Source of the DNA: Tetrahymena thermophila SB210
Taxonomy: Eukaryota; Ciliophora; Oligohymenophorea; Hymenostomatida; Tetrahymenidae
Assembly: GCF_000189635.1 (NCBI RefSeq)
Contig: NW_002476348.1
Location: 1-64,000, forward strand
Length of the DNA stretch: 64,000 bases
Direction: 5' to 3'
Below, in pieces: positions 35,254-50,400 of this stretch. The notes under the pieces were generated by a model. That model saw only the letters and a program-made list of their open reading frames with translations, did not search any database and was not told where the DNA came from. Numbering within the stretch: the first letter of the stretch is position 1; every line of letters starts with the position of its first letter. The position numbers and the translations under genes are program-made.

Positions 35254-38055
35254 ATGAGTTAGTATTTTAGAAACGCTGATATGTTTGGCGCAGAAGTTAA
35301 GATTTATTTTTAAAAGCTTTAGTATCATGGTACTTGTTGGGGTGTTTTATTTACTACCGTGATGTATTTGGTAATTACTTTTGCCACAGTTTACTATGGT
35401 GAAGATTTAGTGTATAGAAAATCGCCATAGACAACATATAGTTAAGAAAATGTTGTTCATCCAGAAAGATATTATCTTACACCAAAAACATTTACAGCTG
35501 CATTTGGTATAGAAGACTCTGTTACTTGGAATCAAATAGTAGATCCAACTATATACACAGTCACAGCTCTTAACAGAAAAAGATTTAAAAAGTATAATAC
35601 TACTTCTTAACAATATTATTTTGAGGAGCACGTTCTAGATTTATAGCCTCGAATTTGTGATTAAAGCTAATTTTAAGTGCCAAACACTCAGTCTTATTTT
35701 GAATCCTTGGCAGGGGTATAAAATATGTATTGCTTTTCTTTTTCTAATACAACTGATAGTAGTCCAGATCAAGAAGACTTAAATTCTCTCTATATAGAAG
35801 GAGATTATACGGCTGACGCTTTCGCTTAAATAGAAATAGGATTTTATGGTTGCAAAAATAAAACTCTTATAGAAATATAATAGCTTCAAAGTTAGGGTCT
35901 TCCTGTTATTACCTGCAAGCCTTAATCAGAAATCGACTTACACTTGCAAAACGCTTATATCGGAATGTATTTAACGACATAAAATTTTGATCCAAATAAC
36001 TTCGAATCACCTTTTTCAAACGCTGCTACAGACTTATTTTGGCCTGTATCAAATAGTCTCTCTAAGTACCTTACTGTAAGCTATAAGAACACTTACATAA
36101 ATTCTAATTAAGGATTATTATTTGATGACGTCGTAATTGAGAAAGGATTCTAATTAGCTTCGGACAAAGAATAGCTAATACTTCCCGTAGATAACTAATT
36201 TGCCTATCTTAATATTCGTTTCTAAAAGGGATTATAAGATAGAATTTTTAGAACATATAAGAGCATAGGAGCAGTAATAGCTTAAATAGGTGGTATTGCT
36301 ACATTTATGAGAATATTAGGATTTATAGTTGCTTTTCCAATTAGTAAGCTTTAGCTCAGAAAAAATATTATAAATGAGTTGTTTTCTTTCTCTGAAAATG
36401 CAAATGCATCTAATAAATAGCAAAATCCAATGAAGCTATATTAAGAATGCTATTAAATCTCAAAAAAAAATGAAAGTCAAGCTTATCCTAATTCTTAAAC
36501 GTACCTTAAAAAGAAGACAAGTGGGACTTTTATTCAATAAAATTCTAAATATTAATTTGTGGAAACTGTCTAAGCTGCAGACGATTAACAATAGAAAAAT
36601 ATCCAATAGCCAGATTAGAATAATGTTTCTCGAAATAAATTTAAATTAGAAGAGCTACAGAAGACCAATTAAAAATACATAAGTGAAAATCTTAACTTGG
36701 AATAAAATAAAAAAGAAATTTAACTTGAAAATTTTTGTTAATAGCTTGTCGAAAATTAAATCCAAAATGACAAAACTGCTTTAAACTAATATAAATAAAT
36801 TGATACGCCAGCTACTTCTGATAATTAAAAATCTCTGATAAACAAGAAATATAAAAGCTCCAATAATCATAGATAGAGCTAAAATAACCAAAGCGCTGAA
36901 ATATTGAATTAAAAAATTGATGATAATATAAAAAATTCTTATTATAATAAAAGCAACTCTGGAAAGGACAATCATGAGAACTACGATTAATTATTTAATC
37001 ATGATAAGAAGAAACAAATGGATTTATCATTTAGTGATTCAGTTCTTTATTATCTATTCCCTTGCCCCAAACGTATAAAAGTAAAAAAAAATAAAATTGA
37101 TTTCTGTAATTAAATTATCTCTGAATAGTTTGATGGTGTTTACATTTTAAAAAAATTATTAGAACTAGAAAAATTAAAAGCGATATTATTAAGTGAGGAG
37201 TAATTAAAACTTTTTGAATACATTCCAAAGCCTGTTATTGACGATTAGTCAGTAGCAGATTACGCTTCACTCAAATTTTAAAAGAGTCAAAAGTAATTTT
37301 TAAACTCTAATAACTTAGAAGATACTAAAGGTGCTAAGGATATATCAAAAAATGTATCGCCATCTTAAACAATCTAAAATAATTTGAGTTCTTAAATTCA
37401 GTTTAATTAGAACACATTCAACATATTAAGAATATAACCTAAAACAGATCAAGAGAAATCTCTTGAAGCTCTGTAGGCATTAAAAAAAATATTCTAGAAA
37501 GATAATCTATCAAAAAAAGATGTTAAGATACTTCAAATGATAGATCCAAAATTCTAATAGCCTAATAAAATTTTTAACTCCTCAAATAACAACTCTGATT
37601 ACGAAGATAAAAAATGTGATTTTTCCCCTATCGCAGCAATAACTAATTAAAGAATAAATAATCAAAATGAGCTAATTAATTTAAATGAAATTAAAAATAG
37701 TGCTGACGGAATACAAAATAGTGTGATATCAAACAATATTACAAATTAAATTAATAATTTTAAAATCAATAAATTTAATTAAGTGTAAAAGAGTATAGGA
37801 ATTGTTCAGTATCCTGATGAAAGTGTATTTCCTCTTGAAATTAATAGTTAATAAAATAGTTATTCAGTCAATAATAATGATTAATACTCAGAACAAATCC
37901 AAGAAAATTTTCTTTAAAATAACAAAATTGATGCATCTGCAGCAAAACTCTATACCATGAATTTTTTGCTTCCTTTCTAGAGATTTTCTACTTTATCTCC
38001 CACTAAAAAACAGAATTCCTTAGTATAAATTAAAGAAAACTCCTCCTCAAACTGA
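35254..38055 (+). CDS. Two-pass membrane protein with large loop and long polar C-terminal tail
   Basis: This single-exon gene encodes 933 aa. After MSQYFRNADMFGAEVKIYF comes TM1 (GVLFTTVMYLVITFATVYY). A loop of about 300 residues follows, with Cys (RICDQ, NMYCFS, FYGCKN, VITCKP) and possible N-glycosylation sites (NTT, NKT). TM2 is SIGAVIAQIGGIATFMRILGFIVAFPI, with several Gly. The remaining 550 residues are Gln/Asn/Lys-rich, cytosolic and probably disordered. One short better-ordered stretch is conserved-looking: DLSFSDSVLYYLFPCPKRIKVKK. The topology (two TMs, big Cys-containing ectodomain, Gly-rich TM2) is like that of ligand-gated P2X or ENaC channels. I see no diagnostic motif of either family, so this is only an analogy. 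It belongs to a type of large ciliate membrane proteins without a known role. Confidence 0.85.
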
Positions 38056-39416
38056 AACATACCATATTTGAAATTTCATATTTATCATTTTAACCAACCA
38101 AACAGTCTCATATATTTACATTAGATTAAAATTATATTTTTTGATGTCAATTCATACATTAATGTTCTAAAATAAATTTAATAAAATTAATTCTTTAAGA
38201 CTTGACCATTTTAATATAAATTTTCGATTTTCTATTTGCAAGAAGATCTTAATAAAAATGATTAATAAAATAATATAAAAAATATCTCATAATTCATCAA
38301 AAATCCAACAAAAAAATCTTAAAAATATCAAATAATTTATCATGCTACAAAAATGAAATATTGTTCAAGTTTTTTATTATTGCATAGCTTATACATTTAC
38401 TATTTACTTAAGTATCATAAATTATATTTAATATTTTTAATCATGAAAAATAAGAAATCTAACTAAATATATTCTTTCATTAAACGAATCAGAGTTTATC
38501 TCAAAAATATTTTTATCCATCAGAAATCTTGACTATGTTTAAGTAAATTACATAGAAATAACAAAGTATTTTTTAAAGTTTTGAAATTAAAACACTATTT
38601 GAAATAATAATCTTAATTAAAAATCTGATATATACCTTTAATAAAAACTAAATTATTTCATTTTATGGTGATAAAAAAAAAACAAAACCATTTTAAATAT
38701 TTTAACATTTATACTCAGTTTATTAATTTACCAAACTTAAACGATATATCTTCAAAAATATGATGTTTTATTAAATGCAATATCAACTTAAATTATTTGT
38801 TATTTTTAATTTTTAAAAATACATTTTAGATTTTAGGAGTTATTAATAAAAATATGAAATTGTAGTTTGTTTGATAAAAAATTAAATCCAGCAAGAATTA
38901 TAAAGAAAAAATTATAGATTTCATAAAAATTTCCATGATATTTAGATTAAATTTAAAGGTAAATATTTAGAAATATATGCATTGAAACTACTAAAGTGAA
39001 TCATATAATAGTATATAAAGGAATTAAGTTGTTAGTATGAAATAAAATTACTTTTAGCTAATCAATCAAATTGTCTTGTAATTTTAAACAATTATTAAGA
39101 ATTATTTATTGGTAGCTCTAAATAAGATAACTTATCACTGATGACTAGTTAGTTATAAAGAAGGTTAAAAAATAGGTTAAAAGTACAAAGAAAATGGATG
39201 AGATTTGAACTGCTTTATTAAGAATGCTAGAGAATTATTTATTTTATAGAATAAACTAGAAAGATAAAATTTTTAATTTTTATATTTTTTTAAAATTATT
39301 ATAGGATACTATTAATAATAATAGACTCTAATTTATTAATATTAGTTGGTATATTTCTTAAATTAGATAAAGAACAGTTTAAGTTAAAAAAATGACAAAA
39401 GCTTTATAAATCATTT
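38056..39416. other. Intergenic region
   Basis: This is 1.36 kb of AT-rich DNA downstream of the two-TM protein gene. No gene or RNA was recognised. Confidence 0.5.
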
Positions 39417-39983
39417 ATGAAAAATTTTTAGCATTTACCATATTTTTTAAACAGTTAATTTTTGACATAATATTTTTATTAAAAATTCTTCCGAATATGT
39501 TTTCTGTTTATGTATTAACCTATCATCTATATATTCTTTAAAATTGTTCAAAGAAAATATCTACTAAAAAGTAAGAGGAAGAGAAGCTTATTCCTTAGAT
39601 ATAACAAAGAAGATAAAGGCTCTCAGACAAAACTTTTGAAACTAGCTAGTTTTACTCTTTTTAGCACAAGAGTTTTTCCTTTAGGAAATAAAATTTTATT
39701 TAAAATTAAAAATAACATAAGAACTAACTTGGTATTTTAAGAACTCAGGTAAATCAGTAAAAATTTTTAAGAAACAGTAATGTAAAAAAATAAATTGCTT
39801 GCTTCAAATTTTGAATTAAAATTTTGTTATCAATATTTTTGGCATACTTATATCTCAAAATACATGTTTTTCATGTTAAAGAACAGAAATTAGAAAAAAC
39901 AAATTCAAGAGATAGAATATAATCAACATTTAATAATTGCAAATATCTTAGTAGGATACAACTTTATTAATATGATTTTTTGA
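39417..39983 (+). CDS. Possible small gene or gene relic (orphan ORF)
   Basis: This open frame of 188 codons (ciliate code) starts MKNFQHLPYFL and ends FINMIF before TGA, with an in-frame TGA shortly upstream of the Met. The middle (KYLLKSKRKRSLFLRYNKEDKGSQ, about 39545-39640) has higher GC than its surroundings, which is the main reason to list it. The flanks are rich in Ile, Phe, Asn and Lys, as expected of non-coding AT-rich DNA. No domain is recognised. It could be an expressed gene with introns, a decayed gene or chance. Confidence 0.25.
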
Positions 39984-40460
39984 AAGTATTTTTTCTCTAA
40001 ATTTTAAGGTATTTTTGTTTCATTAAAATTTTTATTTTCAAAATTATTGATTACATTTTTATAAAATATTTGATATATTAAAAATAAATGAAAAACACCT
40101 TCTAAATTATTAGTTAATTAAGTTAAAAAAACATCTAAATAATATTTCATAAATTTGAAAGGAATTTAATACTTTTAATTAATTTTTCTTTTGGCAATAT
40201 CTTTAATTAATTATATTATTTGTATTTATCTTTCAAAATTAATTTTCATAATTCAAAATTTAATTTTTTATTTGTAATTTCTTCTTATTTTTTCCTTATA
40301 ATCAAATATTAATTAAAACAAACTAATACAAAAGAAAAACTATAAAAAAAAAATATCTTTCAAATCCACAACAGAATATACTTATCTACTTAGAAATTTC
40401 AAGGCACGCAATCAGGAATGTATTCATCTGTTTAGAAATGTAGCAAGTTACTCAAAAAGT

Positions 40461-40769
40461 ATGGAGGCTACATTTAACGAGCAAAGTTTTTAATACTACA
40501 AGCACTACATGGCAATAAATATACGATCCTTTGGTCACCTAATATTTGATAAATTAATTCATTATTATGGTGTATCAAATGCCAAAGTGCTTCCACTCGA
40601 TATAATCTCAAATTTTTTAAACGAATCTATAATGCTCTCTAATAAGATGAATACCAATCAAAAGCCAAGAGATTTCTTTGTAGAGACTCATACTTCTAGT
40701 GGATTTTTTTTCTCTCATTAATATATAAAAAGTATTTTTTAAATTTAGGCAGGCAACCAATTTTAATGA
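40461..40769 (+). CDS. Possible small gene or gene fragment (orphan ORF)
   Basis: This 102-codon frame starts at MEATFNEQSFQYY and runs to TGA at 40767-40769. The same frame is open upstream to at least 40370 (including LLRNFKARNQECIHLFRN). The stretch 40375-40700 has clearly more G+C than the AT-rich DNA on both sides, and its residue mix is protein-like (SNAKVLPLDIISNF, KPRDFFVETH). No upstream Met, no splice partner and no homologous domain are evident. An overlapping frame (from ATG near 40420) is also open for about 45 codons. It may be a degenerate gene fragment. Confidence 0.3.
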
Positions 40770-41468
40770 ATTTTAACATGGCAATTGAGGCAAAATAAAT
40801 TTTAATATTAAATAAATAAATAAAAATAATAAATGAATAAATATAAAGATCAGATAAATAACCCGACTGATCTCAAACTAAAATCAAATAAAAATAAATA
40901 ATAAAATATAAATAAATAAATCAGATAAAAAAAATAAAGCAAGCTAACAAACAGAGAAAAAAAACAAAGTAAATAAATAAACATTAAATAAATAAAACAA
41001 ATAAATAAACACTTAAAAAATAAAAGCAAATAAAAAAAAAAAACAAACAAAATAAAAATACATAAATATGACTCTGATATAATGTGCATTACGCTAAGAT
41101 AATTTTTTATATTTAAATTTTTTTATATGCTTTTTTTAATAATCAGAAAGAAAAAATAATTTGTTCAAAGAAAAATATTGTTTAGATTTAAATTTTAAGA
41201 GTAATAAACTAATTTTTAAACATTAAATATTTTTTATAATCAATTTACTAAACATTTTATTATTTACAAACAAACATTGGCAATATTTTATAATTTATTG
41301 CTATTGAAAAAGTATTAAATATTAATTTTTAATGAATGACATAAAAGATTTAATTAAAAGACAAACAGTTTTCATTTTTAAAAGTTTCAATCATTTTTCG
41401 TCTAGCTGTTGATCTGAGTCTTAAGAAATTATAATCTTTATTTCTTTTTCACCTATTTTTATTGTATT
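40770..41468. other. Intergenic, A-rich low-complexity stretch
   Basis: Bases 40800-41070 are a run of imperfect (AAATAAAT)n sequence almost without C or G. The rest is ordinary AT-rich spacer at the 3' side of the giant gene. No gene was seen. Confidence 0.55.
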
Positions 41469-44400
41469 TCATTAATGAGCTAATCTAATTTTTTTAATTA
41501 ATTTACTTTGCTCCTGCTTAATGTTAGATTTACTACTTGTTTCTTAGATATTAATAAATTTCCTTTTCTTCTTTAAGTTAGACAAGCAGTTTTAAGCTAA
41601 TATTTAAAATGTTTGAAAATAGTTATTTTCTTAAATAATTAATTAATTACCTATTAACGAATGTTTTGATTTTAGTTAGTTAGTCTCCAAAGTATCTTAA
41701 GTTTATACACATTTTATATTTTAATCTACTATATCTAAAAACAAAATAAAATTATTATCATTTCTTAATTCGAATATTTTACTCGATAGTTAAAAAATTA
41801 AGTTTTTATTTTGCTAAGCACCACCAGTTATTTGGTTTAAAGATTTACTAATTTTTGTATAATATTGAGACTCATCTTAGAAGAACTTAGCATTTTCATT
41901 ATCTTATTTTCTTTTCTTAAAATCAAGAAATTGCTTTCTGAGAAACTACCAAATTATCATCTTTTTTTGAGAGCTGCTTCTCAAAAATATTATCGAATAA
42001 ATAGAAAAAACATTTTTTTATAAATATTATTTGAGTTATGGGTGATCATAATTTATTTTATTAGCCAATTTATTAAACAAATTATTGATAATTTTTTTAA
42101 GTAGAGACTATTATTAACAATTCAATAGATAGGATATTATAATTTCTCTTACTATTTTCAAAAGCAGGAATGCAAAAATAAAAGTTGAAAGCATAGTTAC
42201 TATTTAAATTATAATCTGCTGCTCTAATTCATTTTGAATAGTATTTTAATAAGAAATTAGAAGCATTATTATAATCTCTATAAATGAACAAATTTAATCA
42301 GATTCCTAAAATTCATTCTATATGTAGGGTTTCTTTTTCGAAAGCTATTAAAGATATGCCATTAGAATAATTGAGATGTAAAATCCTTTTCTAAAGTTGT
42401 CATTTTAGAAGAAGCACAAAATTGTCACTATAAAAATTCTTATATAAATTTTAAAAATCTCCCAATGAGAATTTTATATTTTATAGTCGCAAGTCATAAA
42501 TCCAACCTATTTCCATATAAAATATATTTTTACTTGGAAGCTAATCTAATAAAATATTTTACCTATCTTACAGAATTGGTGAAAGTTGGCTTTAAAATTT
42601 AGGAAATTTTTATTTTGTAGTAAAGCAAGAATGGGAATAAAATTGCCCAGATAAAGAGTAAAGGAAGAACAATAGCAAATGAATACGTATAGTATTATTA
42701 TGTATAGCATTTTTCTGTCAAATAGCTAGATATATAATATTATTAACCTATTTACCTACAGGAAGTTACAGAAAAGAGACTGTATATAATGTTTTACTAG
42801 AATATAAAAGCAAAAGCTATCAAAAGTGATATTAAAGAGTTTTTTGAATTTAAGTAGAGTTGTAAAGATATTTTTTCCGAATCATTTTTTTTAGAAGCCA
42901 GAACCAAATAAGTAATTTTAAAAGCTAAATAAGTTATAAAAAGTAAAAACAGTATAAGAATATTGAAGTAGAGTAGCCTCATATAATGCAGAGGAAGAAA
43001 GTTAATAGATAGCTAATAAAGAATGCAGTCTAGAGTAGAGTTCATAAACATAAAGGGTGATAAAATAATTTAGAACCAATCTAAAAATTTTATATCAAAT
43101 CTAAAGCTCTACATAGCAGTTAAGACCAAAATGTGATGTATAAACAGTTTAACCAATTAAGTCTTTTAAGATTTTTAAAATGCTGAGTTTCCTAACACTT
43201 GCATTCCTGAAATATGAATCAAATTCAGAATTAATTTGTTTACTTGAGAGCGATTAATTTCAAAAATAATTATAAACACAAAGACTATTATCGCCAGCAC
43301 GCTAATAAAGAAATTTAAGTACTATTTTTTTATATCAGAACACCTTTAACAACTATCAATGTGGTTATTTACTAAATTAGACTTTCCATAACTCTCACCC
43401 CAAACTTTTCCTAAATTTAATAATTGGAATTTTATTAAAATAAAATTTAATTTTAGAAAAAAATAAAGTGCTTTTAAATATAAATTTAAATACCTTCATA
43501 ATCGCATGTTTCACATAAAGGACCTATATATCCGATCGAGCAATAATGAGTAGATTCGTTTCCGTTGCAACTCTATGGAAAATTATTACAGTAATGAATT
43601 ACATCTGTGCTCTCGTTTTCTCTCCAAAATCCTTGTCTTAGTTTGATTATATTTTTTTTACAATAAACTGATGTTTTATAATCACATTTCATGCAAGCAG
43701 TTGCTTATTCAGGATTTTCTAATGAATAAGTTCCTAATGGGCACTCTTAACAATTAATAGTGGAGCATGTAGGACATGATTTTAATGGGATTTCACCAAT
43801 TTCGCAATTTCTAAAAGTTACATTTAAATAAATGTCATCTCCTTTTTAAAATTCATATGTTTGTGGATCAATAACATATAACGGATTAACTTCCAACTTT
43901 ATGACAGTCTGGCTATTAGGTATGCCTTCGATGGAATACTAATCAAAAATAAATTTTCCATTAAAATAATCCTAAAAAACATCTCCATCTATTTAAATAT
44001 TAGAATTTCCAAAATTATCAGTTACATTACTTTTAGAAAACTTTGTGTAATTTTATTATTAATTAGGTACTTTATTTAGTTTTGTTGTGAATTATTTTAG
44101 CTCCTAAACTAGAGATGGGCTCATAGATTAAATGTTGACGTTTGAGAAATCCACTTTTTAGTTAAACTCGTCTAATAGCTCAAATACTACCTATTTTTCA
44201 TTCTATCCACTTCTAATATCTTTAAATAAATTTTTTTGAAATTCTTTTTACTCAATTAACTTTTCTTCATTTCCTTACTTTTCTACTTGCACAATTTAAC
44301 TCACATATGAACCAATATTTTTACCAAATAATCTCCCTTAGTTGTCTGAGCAAAAGTTAGAAGAATATGTTCCACATGAATCTTGAGAATATATTTCTTA

Positions 44401-47400
44401 ATTTTCTGTTTCCTGGATCAATCTACTAGTTGGATTTCTCATAAATGATGGCTGTAAATTTATATATCTGACTGCTCCACCTATTTCAGCTCTATTAGAG
44501 ATAAAAGTATTTTCACTTAAATCTATATCAGAGTTATCCAAAACCAAGCATCCTCCACTACCCGAAGAAGAATTTTCTCTAAATTCAAATTTACGAATCT
44601 TTTTATATTAGCATTAAAAAATACTTACTAATGAATAATAGTAAAAAAATATTTTATATTACCCTACTATTTTTTAAGCCGTTTCTAATATACATAACAC
44701 CACCATCTATTTGTAAATATATTAATAAAATTATTAGAAATTTTTCATAAAAAAGAAAAACTATTTTGCAAAATTTTATTCATAAAATTAGTTTAAATTA
44801 AAATTTTTGTAAAATAATTTTTAAATTAAAAGCAAATAGTTAGATTTATTTTATTGTGTATATAATTAATTAAAAATAAAGTTTTACCTGTAGCTTCATT
44901 TTTTATCGCTTTACAATTAGATATATTAATTTCAGATTTTTCAATTAAAGCAACTCCTCCGTTATAACCATTGTTAGAGATAAATTCAGAGTCTTCAATT
45001 TAAATGACAGAACTTGATATATATAAATTTGAATATAAGTCTGATTTGTTATTTTCAAATAGAGCATTTTGCAGTCCTCCCTTACTATTTAAAATGAATA
45101 AAACACCTGACTGTTACGACTTATTAGATATAACTTTAAAATTATTAAGTTAGAATTTGTTCGATATTATTTAAATAAAAAATGAATCATCAAATTCATT
45201 GATATTATCTTTTATAGTCATTTTGTCAATATAAAATTCGTCTTCAAAGATTGTTCTTGTTTCAAGTAAACTTTAATGTCTGCTTTCATAGTATGGCTGA
45301 GAAATTAAAAATAAAATTCCTGTATTATTTTGGTAATTAATTTATGACATAAACACAATACGGTTTATAAAAAGTTGCAAAATGGTAGATTTCATAAAGC
45401 TGCTCTATGAATTATTAGTAGCATTTACATTTTTTATTACAGATTCCTTTGTTTGTGTGGCAACAATGACTGCACTTCCATCAAAATAGGTGTTGTTGTA
45501 AAAAGTTAATCCATTTAGGTAAAATTCCTTAGACATATTGGATATATTTTAAGGTACATACTATATTTATAAGATTGTAGATTTGTAAATAGCTCTGCAG
45601 TGTTCAATTTTTAAATTAAGCACGTTGGCGCTATCAAAAGACTGTAAAAGGAAAATCAAACTTTTCTTAATTAACTGATTTTAAATCAAAATATCATGTA
45701 AGTTAATTTGCTTGATGTTTACAAAAACAAAATAGCGGATATTTACAGTATTGAATTAGGTCAATTCAACATCTTTCATAGTAAACAATGTTATATTTTC
45801 AAAACTTTATTCAAATTAAATTTTATTTAAATTTAAAAGCATATTTTTAATAGTGACAGAATTAAAGTTGCTCACACTTGATGCAAATTTAGGAGAAATC
45901 ACTATACTATCTCTATTTTCTATTGATTGCTCAGGAAAAAATGAAGCAGGATCGAAGCTTCTATTTTCTGTGTCAATATAATCTGTATTATTTAAATAAG
46001 GTGGACTAGTTAGGGGTTCTTTTTAATTTTGTGATGAATCATTTTTTTTACTCTCTCCATCTTGTTACAATTTTACATCCTCTTAATTAAATTTAACCTG
46101 GTAAGTTAAATTAGTTTTTTAAGAAAACTCAAAAGAGGGAAATTCACTTATTTCACCCTTTGAGTGAAGATTAAAGACAAAATTAAAACTCTCTATCTCA
46201 TATACCTCCTTGGATATAATGTTAAATTATTCTATATTTTTTATAGTTTTCTTAATACAATGCTAACTACAGTGAGGGTTGAATTCAACTAAACATTATT
46301 AGGAACCTTTTACAACTAGTAAAAATTCTACCATAGAATTACTATTTGCTATAGTCATCTTGATTGATAAGTTATCTTAACCGTAGAATATATTTTTATC
46401 AACATTAAAGCTAAATCTATCAAATTAATTCTTTTATTATGTAAATTTCTAAATTTGCTTGCTGCTTTCATTAGCCTCATTTACTTTTATCAAGAAAAAA
46501 CTCTAACTAAACTGACTAAGAATATACTCATCAGATAAAATTATGAGATCTTTTATTTTTTATTACTTTTAAAAAATTTTTATAGAAATTAAAGTAATTT
46601 AGTTAAGAAAAAAAAAATTTTTTTAAATTATTTTTGAAAAGAATTAAAATAAATACTGCAAACACTATTAAATTTCTCAAGTTTGATTTGACTTATAAGG
46701 TTTTATATGAGATAATTATATAGTGAAAGCTAGAGGCTAAAACTATCATGTCATATTATTTGTCTGTTTTTATAGCTAAAGTATATCCATTCGTAGGAGA
46801 TGGTAAGCATGTTAAAAATTCAAGATCTGGATATGAAAAGACTTTAACATTATTGAATGATTATGGTGTATACGCAATCAAATAGTCTTCAGCTAAATAA
46901 ATATTACTTATTATACATTTACTATTGTCTTGTATTATTTCTGGAGTTACAGAAAAATTATTTAGAAAAGGAGATTACATATAATTAGGATCACATAGAT
47001 ATAGCTACTTATAAAGAGTAAATGATTCACCTTTTGAATTGAATTCATAAACATTTATAAGTCCATCCCAGCTATATGAAATTATTCTTCTTCTAGAACT
47101 CTCATCAGAATAATCTCCAAGAATATTGTTTATTATCTAAGAGTGATCTTACTTTTTATATATATATTTTTTTAGTTGATAATTATACACAACAATCGAA
47201 AAAGATTAAGATTAAGTAAAAAATAATAGGTTTGAAACAGGATCTATCTTTATTAGGTCTATATAGGATTTAATTTTTTCCTCAATAGTCATGTTGTCAT
47301 TTCCTTCTTCATTGTCTGCGTCTTCCATGTTTAATTCTTCTATTTATTCTTTTAATGGAGGATTTATTTCCCATGATACCTTAAGCTCCACGTCATTTAG

Positions 47401-50400
47401 TAGCTCATAAGCTATAATTTTATATTCTTTCTGGCAAAATAAATATTATTGTCTCTTCTGTTTATTTTAAAACACTTTTTAAGTTTAGAAATTATGCACA
47501 GCTGAAATACAACCTTGATCAAAATAATTGATTAATTTCAAATCATCTACTCTAATATGATATATTCCTCTAAAATCCACAAATATTAAGGAATTTTAAG
47601 AAGGAACTTAGAATATATTAGTATATAAAGGAAATTCATTATTCTTAATTACACCAAGAATATCTTTGGTTCCATATTTACAATTCCATTTCATCATTTA
47701 AAGACTTGTGTCAATGTAAAAAATCTCTGAAGAGTTTCTTTCATTTCTTTGGGCATTAATAATACCAAGTTCTTTCCTTGATTCAAAAATAAAAGTGTCA
47801 CGTAACAATCCTTCATAGTTCCAAATATTAAGTAAGCCCTCATATTCAAATGCAGTAAATAAAATATTTTATAGCCATTTTCCTACTGGCTTAGTTAAGC
47901 TATTTGTCTCTTATCTAAACTCTTATTTGAGAAATAGAGAAGGATATTCAAGTAGTAATAATCCTCCATTTACATCAGTAACGATAACAATGTTAGCAAA
48001 TTCATCAAATACAATATTCCTGAGCTAATATTTACCAAAATAAGTGCTAATAGTTTTATGGTCATTTTTAACATAGTTTCTAATCTAAATTAATTTGTCA
48101 TCTCCAACTGTAATAACATAGCCCTAGCTTACTACCAATTTGAGATCCCAAATTCTCCCATTATGAATTTACTCATATATAGTATGCTCGTATTAAAATC
48201 TATTCAAAGCTATTAAGAATCCATTTTACTTTTATATAAAATTTGTCATAAAACAAAAAGAAAAATACAAATAAATAAATTTACATCTATACTAACTATA
48301 ATGTTTCTTTTAAAGTCAATCTCGCCATAAATACCTAATTTTGTAAGGAATATACTCATTTATTATAAAATTCAGCTAATTAAATTACCTAAAATTGTAG
48401 ATATATTCTTCCATATACCTTAGAGTATAAGATTAATGTTAAAGAGATATCCATTCCATGATAGCTTATTATTATAAAAACAAAATTATATTAAAAAATA
48501 CAATAAAAACTTAAAATTACTGAATAAATGTAAATTTCATCTTTTGATTCATTAATGATCATTTTATTAATTGCAAACTATTCTAAAGAAGTATTCTCTA
48601 ATTTATAATTAAGTTTTTTCTCGATAGCATCAATAGCGTATAAATATATTTCGCCAGAATAGCACCCTATAAAAATGTAATTGACTTTATAAAGTGCAAT
48701 TTAAGTAATTCCTTCACAACTCAAAGGTAAAGTCGTTGAGCTTATATATTCAAATATATCAGAATCATAAATAACTATTATTGAATCTTCCCCTGCACTA
48801 AATATTAATTTTAATTATGGTACATATTCGAATTGTTGAATATTTTTGTTATGATAACCAGAAACTGTTTGAATTTTCACCATTTAAATATAATCCCAAA
48901 AATATAATTTATCTCCATATCCAACAATTACATTTATGTCAGGATAAACAAAAATTCCATTTAAAATTTTGCTCTTTGTTGATGTCAGACGAAGAACATA
49001 TTCATAATCATCATCTACAATGACAAGTTATTTTTAAGCTTAAACATTTGCTATCAACTATTAAGTTAAATCTGAATCTATATAATTCCTAGAATAAATA
49101 AAACTCGAACTAGAATGAATAAGAATATTATTAACTAAATCTAATTTCATCACAAGAATTTCTTAAGATTTCCATATTTTAACTATCTATTTCTATATAT
49201 AACTGTATTTAACTATTCTACCTTCACTTCCTCCACTAATGAGCATTTTATTTACTGAATCAATTAAAACTGTATTGGGCTAATAACTGCTGTGAAGTTC
49301 TATCGTATTTACCAATTTGCCTTCTGGTAAATTAAATTACAATAGCACTCCATAAATATTAATAACAAATGCATAAATATCGTCAATCAAAGCAAATTTT
49401 AATCTTTAATGCTAAGTTGGAATATTTAAATATTTTTTGAATTGTTTATTATCATCTGAAATCCCTTCTATATATACTCTATCTTAGCAAATTACAGTTA
49501 AATAGTTTTCATTATTAACATTCAAGTAAGGGCTATTGCATTTTATTAAAATCTGAATAATCTCTCCTGTTTAAAAATCCATTTTCTATAAAACCTTTAA
49601 ATTAAAGTAAAAATTAAAATATAATTCTGTGCTCTTCAAATTTATTAGTTATTTTTGGTTTCATTTCAACAATTAACTAAAATAAAATTAAAAATAACTA
49701 TTAAAATGAATATTTATTTACATAAGGAAAGGATAGAGTAGAAGCCATTAGAAACAACTTTTAAGATCCATACAAAATTTAAGTGGTAGATTCTATTTTT
49801 TAAGTTAGTTAGCTTAGGAGTAAAGTTTAATTTAAATCTCTAATTGATTAAAATTTTATAACTTAATTGTCAGTTCTTAGGAGAAAGAATTGATCATCAT
49901 CTTTGTTACATGTAAATTACTTAGTTTGTGTCAAAATGAGCTTTTAAATGACTTATTAAGACTATATGTTGATTACTATTAATGTTCCTGAATAGTCAAC
50001 TAAAAGTAGATTCTTACTTTTTGGGTAATAGCAATTAAATATTACATAATCATTCAATTCAAATATTGTAGCAATTTAATCTCCTGTTAAGTAATCATAA
50101 AACTATACCTCTGAAAGCTACTAAGTACTCCAAATTATTATTAAATTTTAATCTGCTAAGACCAGCCATTAACTTCTAGATTGATTTGAAACAAATCTGA
50201 AATAAGGCTCACCAGTATCATATTTAGCAAAAAATCCACTTCCAAATAAATCTAATATAGTAAGTCTGTTTATGTCTAGATCTAAGTAAATATCAACAAT
50301 CAATTCATCAAAAACTTAAAATCCCTATTTGTGATATTTGTGAGAAGAAAAAATATTTAAAAGTTTTTGAATTTACCTCAATGCAATAGTTATCAAATAT

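Noticed and set aside
40850..41089. 79-codon minus-strand open frame of F/Y/L
   Set aside because: It is a translation of an (AAATAAAT)-type low-complexity run, not a gene.
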